From Vibrio coralliilyticus ATCC BAA-450 (lineage in GTDB: Bacteria; Pseudomonadota; Gammaproteobacteria; Enterobacterales; Vibrionaceae): DNA of 64,000 bases. The stretch lies in contig NZ_ACZN01000020.1 in assembly GCF_000176135.1 (NCBI RefSeq), positions 124,001-188,000 of the forward strand. Reading direction: 5' to 3'. Below the pieces are notes generated by a model that did not search any database, had not been told where the DNA came from, and worked only from the letters and a program-made list of their open reading frames with translations. How positions within the stretch are numbered: position 1 is the first letter of the stretch; each line of letters begins with the position of its first letter. The position numbers and the translations under genes are program-made. This document shows, piece by piece, positions 8,204 to 17,048 of the stretch.

Positions 8204-9025
8204 TTAAATGCCGTCTCCACCAATAAAGCTTTGTGAACGGCCGTTAAACTGTTGATCCATATCCAGTGAGGGCTTATCCGTTTTAGGGCGACCAACAATC
8301 TTAGCTGGTACACCCGCCACCGTGGTGTGAGCAGGAACTGGCTGCAATACGACAGAGCAAGACCCAATCTTAGCGCCTTCACCAACTTCAATATTGCCAA
8401 GAATCTTAGCGCCCGCGCCGATCATCACCCCTTCACGGATCTTCGGATGTCGATCTCCGCACTCTTTACCAGTACCGCCTAACGTTACGTCTTGCAGAAT
8501 CGAGACATCATTTTCGACGACCGCCGTTTCGCCAATCACTATGCCCGTTGCGTGGTCAAGCATGATGCCATGACCAATTTTTGCTGCCGGATGAATATCC
8601 ACCTGGCACGCCACTGAAATCTGGTTTTGCAGGTAGGTGGCCAGCGCAATGCGACCCTGGCGCCATAACCAGTTCGCCACACGATAACCTTGCAAAGCAT
8701 GATAGCCTTTCAAGTACAGTAAAGGCATTGAGTACATAGAAACCGCAGGATCTCGATTCACTGTAGCACAGATGTCACAAGCCGCCGCTTCTGTTATCGA
8801 GTGATCAGCGTTAAAAGCTTCTTCAACCACTTCTCGCACGGCCATCGCTGGCATAGACGCTGTATTCAGCTTGTTGGCTAAAATATAACTCAGCGCGGCT
8901 GCTAGGCTTTCATGCTTGATGATCGTCGCATGGTAAAAGCTTGCTAGCATTGGCTCTTGTTCTGAAAGCTCTCGCGCTTCGCGAACAATGGCTTGCCATA
9001 CTTTCTGTTTTTCACAATGTTTCAT
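8204..9025 (-). CDS. cysE: serine O-acetyltransferase
   Basis: This 273-residue enzyme makes O-acetylserine from serine and acetyl-CoA, the first committed step of cysteine synthesis. The helical N-terminal domain spans about 1-140. It is followed by the left-handed beta-helix of hexapeptide repeats with the active-site signature IHPAAKIGHGIMLDHATGIV and VTLGGTGKECGDRHPKI. It is the last gene of the leftward yibN-secB-gpsA-cysE string, 59 bases after gpsA, as in E. coli, so it is probably cotranscribed with gpsA. Confidence 0.95.
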   Translation of the reverse strand: MKHCEKQKVWQAIVREARELSEQEPMLASFYHATIIKHESLAAALSYILANKLNTASMPAMAVREVVEEAFNADHSITEAAACDICATVNRDPAVSMYSMPLLYLKGYHALQGYRVANWLWRQGRIALATYLQNQISVACQVDIHPAAKIGHGIMLDHATGIVIGETAVVENDVSILQDVTLGGTGKECGDRHPKIREGVMIGAGAKILGNIEVGEGAKIGSCSVVLQPVPAHTTVAGVPAKIVGRPKTDKPSLDMDQQFNGRSQSFIGGDGI

Positions 9026-9084
9026 TTCTCAACCCTTCACCTAAGCTTGCTTAAGTGTTTTTCGCTTTCCGTGTCTCTGGACGT

Positions 9085-10119
9085 TTACGCCTCTGATTTC
9101 TTATCACGAGCAAGCAAATCTTTTGCTGCCATGTGTGCATCTTTTCCTTGATACAACACTTGATAAATTTGGTCAACAATTGGCATCTCGACACCCATGC
9201 GCTGTGACAATAGCCAGACCTCTTTGGTATTACGATAGCCTTCGACGACCTGGCCAATCTCATCTTGAGCAGTATCCACATCTTTACCCTGACCTAGAGC
9301 TAGGCCAAAGCGACGGTTACGTGATTGGTTATCTGTACAAGTCAGAACCAGATCACCCAACCCCGCCATACCCATGAAGGTTTCTGGCTGCGCACCTAAT
9401 GCAGCGCCAAGACGCGTCATTTCAGCAAGGCCACGAGTAATCAGAGCCGTTCGAGCGTTAGCGCCAAAACCAATACCGTCTGACATGCCAGCACCGATCG
9501 CAATCACGTTCTTAACTGCGCCACCCAACTGCATACCTGTAAAGTCACTGTTGGCATAGACACGAAACGTCTTGCTGCAGTGAATTTTCTCTTGGAGTTC
9601 AGAAACAAAACTTTCATCAGGGGAGGCCACTGAAATCGCCGTTGGCATGCCCATCGCAAGCTCTTTGGCAAACGTAGGTCCTGATAGCACAGCTAAAGAG
9701 TACCCTTCCCCCAACGCTTCTACAGCCACATCTTTCAGCAGACGCCCTGTCTCTGGCTCAAGCCCTTTCGTTGCCCAGCAAATACGTGAGTCGGCTCTTA
9801 AATGAGGCTTAATGTTGTTAAGCACGATACCAAACACATGACTCGGTACCACAACCAGTAAATCGCGACTGGCCTGCACGGCTTTTTCTAAATCTGACTC
9901 AACAATCAGTGATTGTGGAAAATCAATATCTGGCAAGAATTCGTGATTCGCTCTATCCGACTGCAAACGTGCCATATGCTCAGGGTCATGGCCCCAAATC
10001 ACCACATTCGCGCCATTTCTCGCCAGTGAAATAGCCAGAGATGTACCGTATGAGCCAGCACCAAGCACCGTCATAGCAATTTCTTTCCCGTAGCCGTTTT
10101 GAATGTCTGAGTCCGTCAT
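9085..10119 (-). CDS. gpsA: glycerol-3-phosphate dehydrogenase [NAD(P)+]
   Basis: This 344-residue cytoplasmic enzyme reduces dihydroxyacetone phosphate to sn-glycerol-3-phosphate for phospholipid synthesis. The nucleotide-binding motif VLGAGSYGTSLA is near residue 18. The family signature with the catalytic Lys is GAVKNVIAIGAGMSDGIGFGANARTALITRG at about 205-235, described here by its ends GAVKNVIA and TALITRG. It lies between secB and cysE in the conserved order. The 150-base gap from secB leaves room for its own promoter. Confidence 0.95.
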   Translation of the reverse strand: MTDSDIQNGYGKEIAMTVLGAGSYGTSLAISLARNGANVVIWGHDPEHMARLQSDRANHEFLPDIDFPQSLIVESDLEKAVQASRDLLVVVPSHVFGIVLNNIKPHLRADSRICWATKGLEPETGRLLKDVAVEALGEGYSLAVLSGPTFAKELAMGMPTAISVASPDESFVSELQEKIHCSKTFRVYANSDFTGMQLGGAVKNVIAIGAGMSDGIGFGANARTALITRGLAEMTRLGAALGAQPETFMGMAGLGDLVLTCTDNQSRNRRFGLALGQGKDVDTAQDEIGQVVEGYRNTKEVWLLSQRMGVEMPIVDQIYQVLYQGKDAHMAAKDLLARDKKSEA

Positions 10120-10269
10120 TAATCCGCCCGATCGTATTAAAAATTTGGAAGTTGGAACTTCGAATGGTTTCAGTGTAAGGAACTATTGTAGGCAATAAAC
10201 AAAAAATGCACATCACATCCTTTGATGCTCTGTGCATTTTGTTTATGCCGAGAAACAGCGGTAAAGCAA

Positions 10270-10737
10270 TTAAGCTTCCGCAGTGCCTTCTTGCTGAGCT
10301 TGTTGCTGCAGGTAGTTCATAAACAGAGCGTCGAAGTTAACTGGCGCTAAGTTCAGTTGTGGGAATGTACCTTTAACAACTAGGCTAGAAATCGTTTCAC
10401 GAGCGTATGGGAATAGAATGTTAGGGCAGAATGCACCTAGACAATGCGCAAGCTGGCCTGCTTCCATTTTGTCAGCAGTAAAAATACCACCTTGTTGAAC
10501 TTCACACAAAAACGCAGTTTCTTCTTCATTCTTCACCGTTACAGTCAGACGTAGAACAACCTCATAAACCCCTTCACCAAGCTCGCGACTTTGAGTGTCT
10601 AGATCTAGCTTCACATCTGGGTTCCACTCTTTCTGGAACATATTTGGTGAGTTAGGCGCTTCAAAAGATACGTCTTTAAGGAAGATACGTTGAATCGCAA
10701 AGTTTTGTACGTCTTGTTGTGGTGCTGCTTCAGCCAT
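10270..10737 (-). CDS. secB: protein-export chaperone SecB
   Basis: This 155-residue cytoplasmic tetrameric chaperone holds preproteins unfolded and passes them to SecA. Family marks are FAIQRIFLKDVSFEAPNSP at the N-terminus, GGIFTADKMEAGQLAHCLGAFCPNILFPYARETIS in the middle (conserved block about 85-120), and the family-typical LNLAPVNFDALFM near the end. The Ala/Gln/Glu-rich C-terminal tail is also typical. It is preceded by a terminator after yibN, so it probably has its own promoter. grxC, found between yibN and secB in E. coli, is absent here. Confidence 0.95.
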   Translation of the reverse strand: MAEAAPQQDVQNFAIQRIFLKDVSFEAPNSPNMFQKEWNPDVKLDLDTQSRELGEGVYEVVLRLTVTVKNEEETAFLCEVQQGGIFTADKMEAGQLAHCLGAFCPNILFPYARETISSLVVKGTFPQLNLAPVNFDALFMNYLQQQAQQEGTAEA

Positions 10738-10845
10738 TTTGAAATCCTTTAATAATCAAGTTGTCTGCTTGGAGACTAACCGAGAGAGCTTGCTATGACT
10801 AGGTTTCCGCTAAAATTCGTGGAAATGTTCACATCTCTCTATAAC

Positions 10846-10872
10846 AAACGCTGATTTTTCAATCAGCGTTTT
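10846..10872 (-). terminator. yibN terminator
   Basis: AAACGCTGA and TCAGCGTTT arms with a short T/C-rich loop lie 18 bases past the yibN stop on the minus strand. Confidence 0.7.
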
Positions 10873-10889
10873 CAGTAAAGCCACTAAAT

Positions 10890-11324
10890 TTATTTTTTGC
10901 CTTTAACCAAAGGCAAGTTTGCTTCATTCCAAGCAATCAGGCCATTCTTCAGCAAGCTGACATTTTCAAAGCCTGCTTTTGCCAGAAGGTTAGCACTCTC
11001 TTGTGCTGTCTGACCTGTTTTGCATACCACAATGATTGGGCTAGATTTGTGGTTTTCAAGGCTGCCAAAGTTACCGGCCTTGATATCAGAAGGTAAAATG
11101 TGAACTGCATCGGTAATATGCCCCTTACGGAACTCATCTTTACTACGAATATCCACCACAACACCATTTTCACGGTTCATAAGTTGTGTCGTTTGTGATG
11201 CAGTGATCTCTTTGTATGCCGCTGTCGTTGATTTGACGATATTCATAATAAGGGCAACCAATAGACCAACCCATACTAGAGAGAGAATCATGTTCTCTTG
11301 AAAAAATGCGATGTATTCTTGCAT
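10890..11324 (-). CDS. yibN: membrane-anchored rhodanese-like protein YibN
   Basis: The 144-residue protein has one N-terminal transmembrane helix (about 12-32, MILSLVWVGLLVALIMNIV) and a cytosolic rhodanese fold (about 40-140). VVDIRSKDEFRKGHI is the first CH2-type motif, and the active-site loop CKTGQTA carries the catalytic Cys near 101. Family members may transfer sulfur; recent work ties YibN to the membrane and Sec machinery, but its precise role is not read from sequence. It heads the secB-gpsA-cysE string. A strong leader hairpin lies 21 bases upstream of the start. Confidence 0.88.
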   Translation of the reverse strand: MQEYIAFFQENMILSLVWVGLLVALIMNIVKSTTAAYKEITASQTTQLMNRENGVVVDIRSKDEFRKGHITDAVHILPSDIKAGNFGSLENHKSSPIIVVCKTGQTAQESANLLAKAGFENVSLLKNGLIAWNEANLPLVKGKK

Positions 11325-11344
11325 GTCCTGTGCTCTTCAATAAT

Positions 11345-11368
11345 AGAGCTGCTTTGTTAAGCAGCTCT
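11345..11368 (-). promoter_or_regulatory. 10-bp stem-loop in the yibN leader
   Basis: AGAGCTGCTT and AAGCAGCTCT form a perfect 10-bp stem around a four-base loop, ending 21 bases before the yibN ATG. No T-run follows on the minus strand, so it looks like a leader structure and not a terminator. Confidence 0.5.
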
Positions 11369-11405
11369 GGACTAAAATTCAGACTGGGAGTATAGCGGGG
11401 ATGAG

Positions 11406-11431
11406 AACTTAAGGCGAGAGCACCTTAAGTT
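11406..11431. terminator. hairpin downstream of the first Wzz-type gene
   Basis: AACTTAAGG and CCTTAAGTT arms with an eight-base loop lie 15 bases past the stop of the PCP gene. The U-tract is poor. The central 20 bases recur almost exactly upstream of the second Wzz-type gene (44975-44994). Confidence 0.5.
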
Positions 11432-11445
11432 TGATAGTTAAATAG

Positions 11446-12408
11446 CTAGTCATTCTCTCGACGAAATGCATAACGGATAAGAACAATCGCTACACCTAAA
11501 ATCCCCCCAAACAATGTCGCTAGGATACATATCAATGCTCGTTTAGGGCCAACCTTTTCTTCAGGTACCACAGGAGGGTCGATAACTTTAAACGCATATT
11601 CATCTTTCACTTCAGCCAGCATTAAGGTTTTCGTTTGCTCCTCAATAAGTTGGTAAAATACATTTTGCATATCAACGACTTTGGTTCTGTCCAACTGTTG
11701 TTCAAGATATTCAATATTGCGATTCGTTTCAGTTAAAGACTCTTCTTTCATCCATAGGTTAAGCTCCTTAACCAGCCACTGAGTCCATTGCTGTGCCACG
11801 TATGGAGACAAGTGAGTAATGCTAACGCTTACAATACCCGTATCTGTAGCTTCGGACACATTTAGAACACCTTTAAATTTTTTGTAAGCTTGCCAAGCTG
11901 TAGGCTCGAGAGATTTTTCTGGATCCTCGGGATCATTTAACCAACGAATACCATCATAAAACTCTGGGTTCAGTACTAACTTATTATTCTCCTTATCCCA
12001 ATATTCCGTTGCCATCAAAATTGGAAGTAAAGCATATTTATCAATAAATGCATTGATAAACTTACGAGATTCCAACGTTGCAAGAGATACAGACTTATCG
12101 TCTGTTCTCCCACCTCCGACGTTAATTCCCGCCAAAGAGGCAAGTCCTCCAAACTGACTAGCCATTGCAGCTAGCCCACCACTTTTTTCATCATTTGCAG
12201 AGACCAAGGTTGCAGATGCTCGGTAAGTATTCGGTTGGGATAAAGCAAACCAAACACCGCCTATTGTAAATAGTACGGCAGTAACAATTACCACCCACTT
12301 TCCACTCCAAAGGGCAAGGAACACCCCCCTTAAATCTATTTCATCATTAACAATTGACAAGTCTTGGACTTGAGTGAAATTACGTTCATGAATGACTGGC
12401 TTATTCAT
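11446..12408 (-). CDS. Wzz/PCP-type polysaccharide chain-length protein (capsule locus)
   Basis: The 320-residue inner-membrane polysaccharide copolymerase has TM1 near 41-63 and TM2 near 289-311, with a large periplasmic domain between. The Pro-rich motif PKRALICILATLFGG before TM2 is characteristic of Wzz. There is no C-terminal tyrosine-kinase domain, so it is not a full Wzc. The TTG at 12444 extends the frame by 12 residues, but the ATG at 12408 with AAGAAGA upstream is preferred. It is the last gene of the leftward Wzi-SLBB-PCP operon. Its C-terminal 20 residues closely resemble those of the Wzz at 43812, so the two are paralogues. Confidence 0.85.
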   Translation of the reverse strand: MNKPVIHERNFTQVQDLSIVNDEIDLRGVFLALWSGKWVVIVTAVLFTIGGVWFALSQPNTYRASATLVSANDEKSGGLAAMASQFGGLASLAGINVGGGRTDDKSVSLATLESRKFINAFIDKYALLPILMATEYWDKENNKLVLNPEFYDGIRWLNDPEDPEKSLEPTAWQAYKKFKGVLNVSEATDTGIVSVSITHLSPYVAQQWTQWLVKELNLWMKEESLTETNRNIEYLEQQLDRTKVVDMQNVFYQLIEEQTKTLMLAEVKDEYAFKVIDPPVVPEEKVGPKRALICILATLFGGILGVAIVLIRYAFRREND

Positions 12409-12431
12409 AATATCTTCTTGAATATAAAAGC

Positions 12432-12452
12432 GCTCTCTAGACAATAGAGAGC
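12432..12452 (-). promoter_or_regulatory. intercistronic hairpin between the SLBB and PCP genes
   Basis: GCTCTCTA and TAGAGAGC form a perfect 8-bp stem with a five-base loop in the 55-base gap. It could protect or attenuate the message between the two genes. Confidence 0.45.
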
Positions 12453-12463
12453 TAATAAACTAA

Positions 12464-15166
12464 TTAATCTTTTACAGCACTCCAAGCTACACCAATTTGG
12501 TACAAGATTTGCGTCGCTGAAGTCAATGTGCTCAAGCCATCTAGGTAATCCGTATCTAAAGGCACGATGATTGTGTCCCCAGGTTCCAAAGGATTAGATT
12601 TACGACTGAACCAAAATGAATTGTTGGGCAGCATGACAGAACCATCAGCACGCACAACATAAACTCGGTCTGTATCCGCTTGTTTTTTAGTGCCGCCAGC
12701 CGAAGAAATATAATCTTCGATAGTCATCCCAGGAGTAAAAGTATGGTTAGAGGAAAACTGCACTTCTCCCATCACACTCACAATTGGCTGCCTTGCAGGG
12801 ACATATAGTTTGTCACCTTTTTCAACCATAATATCAGCATCAGAATTTCCAGCTAGCGCTTCAGGAAGGTTAATGACTAAACGACCAATGGCCTCAGTCG
12901 ATGCAAGCTCATCGGCAATAGTCATCGCTTCAGTTGGGCTAGTAGTAAAGGTAGCGCTTGAGTTTTGCCGACGTAGCGCTAAGTTACCAATTTCTTGTTT
13001 CAATTGTAGATTGAGTAGCTTCAACCTCTCTTCTTCTTGACGGCGCAAACTTTCACGACTAAATACCGCTCCTTGAGCATAGGCAAACTGAGTTAATCCA
13101 CCTGCACGCTCTATAAGGTCTTGAATCGTTTCACCGCGCTGGAAGGTATAGGTTCCCGGAAAAACAACTTCACCTTGTAATTCAATTGAATTGCCACGTT
13201 GCCAATTTGGCTGAGTCTTGATCACAATGTGATCTTGTGCCTGAATATCAAGCTTTTCCTGACCACTCAGAATCTCATTCGGGGAGAAAGAGTAGTGCTG
13301 AACAACAAAGTCTTGCTTTACTTTTTCCGAACGACTTAATTCAGCGCTATACATAAATGCTTGCTCAGCAAAACCACCAGCAGAAGCAATCAGTTTTTCA
13401 AAGTTGGCATTCTCAGCCAAAGGATAAACTCCTGGATATTTTACTGCGCCTGTGACTTCTATAATTTTTGCTTGCTCGGTAATGTTAGCTTGGCCTTTAA
13501 GCCTTTCAATGATTGGTTTTAGCAAGGACTCTCGACTAGACAAGCGAAAATCATCCGCTAGCGCAAACTTATCATCGTCAGCAATATCAAGTTTCTTTTG
13601 CTGCTCTTTTTCTACAAGAGCGCCTGTTTCTGAGTCCAGTACAACAACGCTCTTCGAGTCAACTGATGGTAATTGCTCATTTTGGAGCGTTTTATCTTGA
13701 TATTGCTCAACAGTGTTCCTATCAATACTCTCACTGAGCTTCTTCGCTCTCTTGGAGCTAGTAGATTTTTGCTCTCTATACCAGTAATCTACGTTTAAGC
13801 CATTATCAAATACAAATAACTGGTCACCTTTGTGAAGAGAAAAATTATCGACCGAGCTTGGCGACTTTAACACCTTACCTAAATTAAATTGCCATACACT
13901 AATATCACGGCTGTCAGGCTTTTCTCTAACCAGTAGCGCATAAGACAGGTCTGCGTTTTCTTTGAGATCAACTCGGCTGATCACATCACTGATCCTAAGC
14001 CCTTCTACAAATTGATAAGCACCTTGACGGAATAGTTCACCACGAAGTGCGATGGCATTATCCAGTTTATCACCTACTGGCAATAAAGAGACTTCATCAC
14101 CTGCTTGTAATTTAAAATTTTCCCCATGTGGGGATGACAAATCTAATGTCAGCGGCTCAATGCCCTTTACGCTGCGCCTTTTCACACTAACTTTTGATAA
14201 ATAAGCACTAGGTAAAGCCCCACCAGCGATATTGATTAAGCCATTTAAGCGACTATCTAATTTGATTTCGTAGTGAGCAGGGCGAAGGACTTCACCTTTG
14301 ACCACAATCTCAGCTTGCTTCGCAGGAACAAGAATAGTGTCTCCAGCTTGTAAACGAATATCTTGGCTAGAATTACCATTAACTATCAAATCATAAGCAT
14401 CAAATGACACCACAGTTTTTCCAAGTCGTTTTACTTTAATATCTCGTAAACTGCCCGTAAATTTGATTCCGCCTGCTGCTATCAAAGCTTGAGATAAAGT
14501 AGTCAGCCCATTGACATTATAAGCGCCGGGCTGCTTAACATCACCAGTAACAAACACCTGCATGGTTCGCATGGCACTCAAAGAGACAACCGCTTCGACA
14601 CCAATAGACTTACGCTGAATAAGCGATGCTACATAGCTTTTTAGCTCGCTAAACGTTTGTCCTGCAACATATTCGGGGCCATATTCAGGGATATTGAGTT
14701 TGCCCTCTCTATCGATTTTTAACTTTAAGTCACTATAAGACTTTCCATACAGTTGAACTCGAACTTCATCCCCAGGGGCAATAATGTAGTCATGAGGAAC
14801 AGGCAAATTATCGACGGGAGTAAAATCTAGTGATCCCCCTGAAAAAACATCGTACCCAAAATAAGGCAATTCAGAGGCTTTTTGTTCATTAACCGCTTCA
14901 GTATCTTTCCCTGAAACTTCGGTCGCTCTCTCTGATTTCTTCATTTCAGGGATTTCTGTATCTGCACTAGAAGAAGCAGCACCGAGAGAATTTATTGCAG
15001 AAAGATCGACCCCCATTTGCCGAGCAAGCTGTTCTTGTTGGGCTTTAGGGAGAGATTGGAACTGATTGATCTGATCTTGAGTTGGCGTTGCTGCGTTGAC
15101 ACTCGCACTTAGGAGTATTGAGGCAGCCAACATATGTATATTGAACTTCAAAGTTGTGATACTCAT
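12464..15166 (-). CDS. polysaccharide export protein with multiple SLBB domains (WbfF/OtnA-like)
   Basis: The 900-residue exported protein has a signal peptide (MSITTLKFNIHMLAASIL ... SVNA). A polysaccharide-export N-domain follows (DYIIAPGDEVRVQLYGKSY, about 125-200). Then come about six SLBB repeats, each with a G-[DEAV]-[VL]-x(2)-PG-Y-like core, e.g. VTGDVKQPGAYNV, VTGAVKYPGVYPL and LQGEVVFPGTYTF. It is far longer than Wza (about 380 residues) and lacks a lipobox Cys, matching the vibrio OtnA/WbfF type. A TTG at 15211 would overlap the upstream stop; the ATG at 15166 gives the better signal peptide. It probably forms the outer-membrane exit with the Wzi-like protein encoded upstream. Confidence 0.86.
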   Translation of the reverse strand: MSITTLKFNIHMLAASILLSASVNAATPTQDQINQFQSLPKAQQEQLARQMGVDLSAINSLGAASSSADTEIPEMKKSERATEVSGKDTEAVNEQKASELPYFGYDVFSGGSLDFTPVDNLPVPHDYIIAPGDEVRVQLYGKSYSDLKLKIDREGKLNIPEYGPEYVAGQTFSELKSYVASLIQRKSIGVEAVVSLSAMRTMQVFVTGDVKQPGAYNVNGLTTLSQALIAAGGIKFTGSLRDIKVKRLGKTVVSFDAYDLIVNGNSSQDIRLQAGDTILVPAKQAEIVVKGEVLRPAHYEIKLDSRLNGLINIAGGALPSAYLSKVSVKRRSVKGIEPLTLDLSSPHGENFKLQAGDEVSLLPVGDKLDNAIALRGELFRQGAYQFVEGLRISDVISRVDLKENADLSYALLVREKPDSRDISVWQFNLGKVLKSPSSVDNFSLHKGDQLFVFDNGLNVDYWYREQKSTSSKRAKKLSESIDRNTVEQYQDKTLQNEQLPSVDSKSVVVLDSETGALVEKEQQKKLDIADDDKFALADDFRLSSRESLLKPIIERLKGQANITEQAKIIEVTGAVKYPGVYPLAENANFEKLIASAGGFAEQAFMYSAELSRSEKVKQDFVVQHYSFSPNEILSGQEKLDIQAQDHIVIKTQPNWQRGNSIELQGEVVFPGTYTFQRGETIQDLIERAGGLTQFAYAQGAVFSRESLRRQEEERLKLLNLQLKQEIGNLALRRQNSSATFTTSPTEAMTIADELASTEAIGRLVINLPEALAGNSDADIMVEKGDKLYVPARQPIVSVMGEVQFSSNHTFTPGMTIEDYISSAGGTKKQADTDRVYVVRADGSVMLPNNSFWFSRKSNPLEPGDTIIVPLDTDYLDGLSTLTSATQILYQIGVAWSAVKD

Positions 15167-15207
15167 TAAATTATATAATCTACTGTTCTCTGGTGTTAGC
15201 GACACAA

Positions 15208-16476
15208 TCAAAACCTAAATTCATACCTAGAACCAAATACCATCTCACTGTCATTGGTGTCTTTATTGATATAATCTGCGCTAAGCTTAATTCTTCCTTG
15301 GAATGCAGGAAGCTGGTAAGCCAGTTGATATTGTCTCTGCCTGTCATTTTTGTCATTCAATAATTTTTGCGTCGAAACAATCGCAGAAACCTGATGATCA
15401 TTGACTAGTTGAAGATAACTACTCAACGACCAACTACTTTCATTCAGGTAACTAGCCTGCAAGTAATTATCAATTCCTTCATCCACAATTAATTTGCGCT
15501 CTTTCGAAGTCATTGACTGATATTCGACCGCTACACGAAATGAACTGTTGAATATAGGCTTATGTCCACTCCAACCTATCAGGTAAGCACCTAAACTATT
15601 TTCCTTTTGAGCTGAGGCTACTTCAGCATACAGCCCATGCTGCACATTATATACTTTTGGTAAAGTTAGCTTTACATCGACAGCGGATTGCTTCTGATTT
15701 TTTGCTACGTAATTCGTATTTGCTTCAAACCAATAATGCTGAGTAAAACCGAGCTCTAACCAAGAATTCAGTTTACCAGCATATCTCATAGAGGTTCTGT
15801 ATTCATAATCGAGATCCTCTAACTTTGAGGTCACAATATTTACACTCCACACTCCAAGAAAATGATTGTCTCCGATCCAGTTCAGACCAGCATCTAAATC
15901 ATTTCCTGACGTTGCTAAAATGAGACTGTGATTCCAACCGTGCCCCCACCATCTAGGTAGCATACTTATATCAAGTAACGCGCGGCCAGCATTCAGTGCA
16001 ATGTAACTGTCTTTAAAAGAAAACTCTTGATCATTAGCATGCTCTAGGTAATAAGAAGAGTTGAGCCTATACGCATAACTGTTAGCTAGGTATTCATAGC
16101 TCGCTTCTACAGCCCATTTATCACGCTTTATATCCGCAAACCAACCATTGTCTAACTCTTTATTACCACCTGATAATGCGAAGCGACGATTACCACGATT
16201 AAGTTTAGCCGTCTGAAGAGCGTAATTAAAGTGAGAAAATTCGACATTTAAGCCACTAGATATATCGACGAAACTTTTATCTCCTGCTGCAGATGACCAA
16301 CGTAATGGAAATGTGCTAGTTACGCCGTTAAGCACTGCTCCATCACTTAGCGCGACCATAGATGACCTTAAAAAAGGATCACTTGCTTCGATCCAAGGAG
16401 AAGAATAGGCATAATTACTAATTAACATAATAGATGTAAATGGTACAAATAACCTAAATATTTCAATCCTTGGCAT
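15208..16476 (-). CDS. capsule assembly Wzi family outer-membrane protein (WbfE-like)
   Basis: The 422-residue protein has an N-terminal signal sequence (FVPFTSIMLISNYAYS) followed by a sequence rich in alternating hydrophobic/aromatic residues, ending in FGSRYEFRF. The terminal Phe is the hallmark of outer-membrane beta-barrels. The motif ISMLPRWWGHGWNHSLILATSGN is the capsule-assembly Wzi signature (here residues about 170-192, key residues RWWGHGW). Wzi tethers or exports capsule at the cell surface. It is the first gene of the leftward operon, diverging from gfcA across 241 bases. Confidence 0.84.
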   Translation of the reverse strand: MPRIEIFRLFVPFTSIMLISNYAYSSPWIEASDPFLRSSMVALSDGAVLNGVTSTFPLRWSSAAGDKSFVDISSGLNVEFSHFNYALQTAKLNRGNRRFALSGGNKELDNGWFADIKRDKWAVEASYEYLANSYAYRLNSSYYLEHANDQEFSFKDSYIALNAGRALLDISMLPRWWGHGWNHSLILATSGNDLDAGLNWIGDNHFLGVWSVNIVTSKLEDLDYEYRTSMRYAGKLNSWLELGFTQHYWFEANTNYVAKNQKQSAVDVKLTLPKVYNVQHGLYAEVASAQKENSLGAYLIGWSGHKPIFNSSFRVAVEYQSMTSKERKLIVDEGIDNYLQASYLNESSWSLSSYLQLVNDHQVSAIVSTQKLLNDKNDRQRQYQLAYQLPAFQGRIKLSADYINKDTNDSEMVFGSRYEFRF

Positions 16477-16658
16477 GTATCCTACTTATGTATGTCTCTG
16501 AATCGATAAACAATACGAGCAAATTCAGAACCGATTTCCTTAGTTTTAGCTCATTATAAAGGGCGATATAGATTAAGCAATCCACCATATTGTGATCACC
16601 TTGCATTAAAGAAATTTAAATTTTTACAGATATAAAAAAGTGAAATAGAATCAAAACT

Positions 16659-16678
16659 GGAACAAAATAATTTGTTCC
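16659..16678. promoter_or_regulatory. inverted repeat upstream of gfcA
   Basis: GGAACAAA, ATAA, TTTGTTCC is a perfect 8+8 inverted repeat 40 bases before the gfcA start, in the divergent promoter region. It could be a regulator-binding site; I cannot name the regulator. Confidence 0.4.
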
Positions 16679-16693
16679 TACATCGATGTTAAA

Positions 16694-16707
16694 TTGTAAA
16701 TTTACAA
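16694..16707. promoter_or_regulatory. perfect 14-bp palindrome overlapping the gfcA ribosome site region
   Basis: TTGTAAATTTACAA is fully palindromic and abuts the AAGGA Shine-Dalgarno of gfcA. It could be an operator or a weak leader hairpin. Confidence 0.4.
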
Positions 16708-16717
16708 GGAACACTCA

Positions 16718-16972
16718 ATGAAGAAAATTGCTCTAACGATGTTAGTTGCGTTATGCGCGTCTGCTGGTGCTTTCGCTGAGGAAAGTACCGCCGCTAGCAC
16801 TGCTGGCGGTTCAACTGCTGGTGGTACTGCTGCAGGTTCTACTGCTGCAGCCTCAACAGCAGCGGCAGGTGTAGCGACAACAACAGCAGTAGCAGTTGGC
16901 GCAGCTGTTACTGTTGCCGCTGTTGCCGTTGCTGCATCAGATAATGATGGAACAGACGGTACAACTAATTAA
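16718..16972 (+). CDS. GfcA/YjbE-like Ala/Thr/Gly-rich secreted protein (WbfA-like)
   Basis: The 84-residue protein has a clear signal peptide (MKKIALTMLVALCASAGAFA). Next comes a low-complexity stretch of Ser-Thr-Ala-Gly repeats such as STAGGSTAGGTAAGSTAAAS, a hydrophobic Ala/Val segment (about 50-72), and an acidic tail SDNDGTDGTTN. Its position as the first gene before gfcB-gfcC-yjbH homologues matches GfcA (YmcD) and YjbE. The function is unknown, but it belongs to group-4 capsule loci. It has a strong AAGGA site and is followed at once by a terminator, so it may be made in excess over the downstream proteins. Confidence 0.72.
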   Translation: MKKIALTMLVALCASAGAFAEESTAASTAGGSTAGGTAAGSTAAASTAAAGVATTTAVAVGAAVTVAAVAVAASDNDGTDGTTN

Positions 16973-16986
16973 TTTAGTTTAACCAA

Positions 16987-17017
16987 CAAACACCCTTAGC
17001 TCCGCTAAGGGTGTTTT
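16987..17017 (+). terminator. terminator between gfcA and gfcB
   Basis: ACACCCTTAGC and GCTAAGGGTGT form an 11-bp stem with a TCC loop, followed by seven T. It lies inside the presumed gfcABC-yjbH transcription unit, so it probably attenuates the downstream genes. Confidence 0.85.
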
Positions 17018-17048
17018 TTTGCGATATTTATTAGTTCGAGCTTTCATC

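Noticed and set aside
7891..8400. 169-codon open frame opposite aphA and overlapping cysE
   Set aside because: Antisense to aphA and crosses a strong terminator; the cysE frame explains the region.
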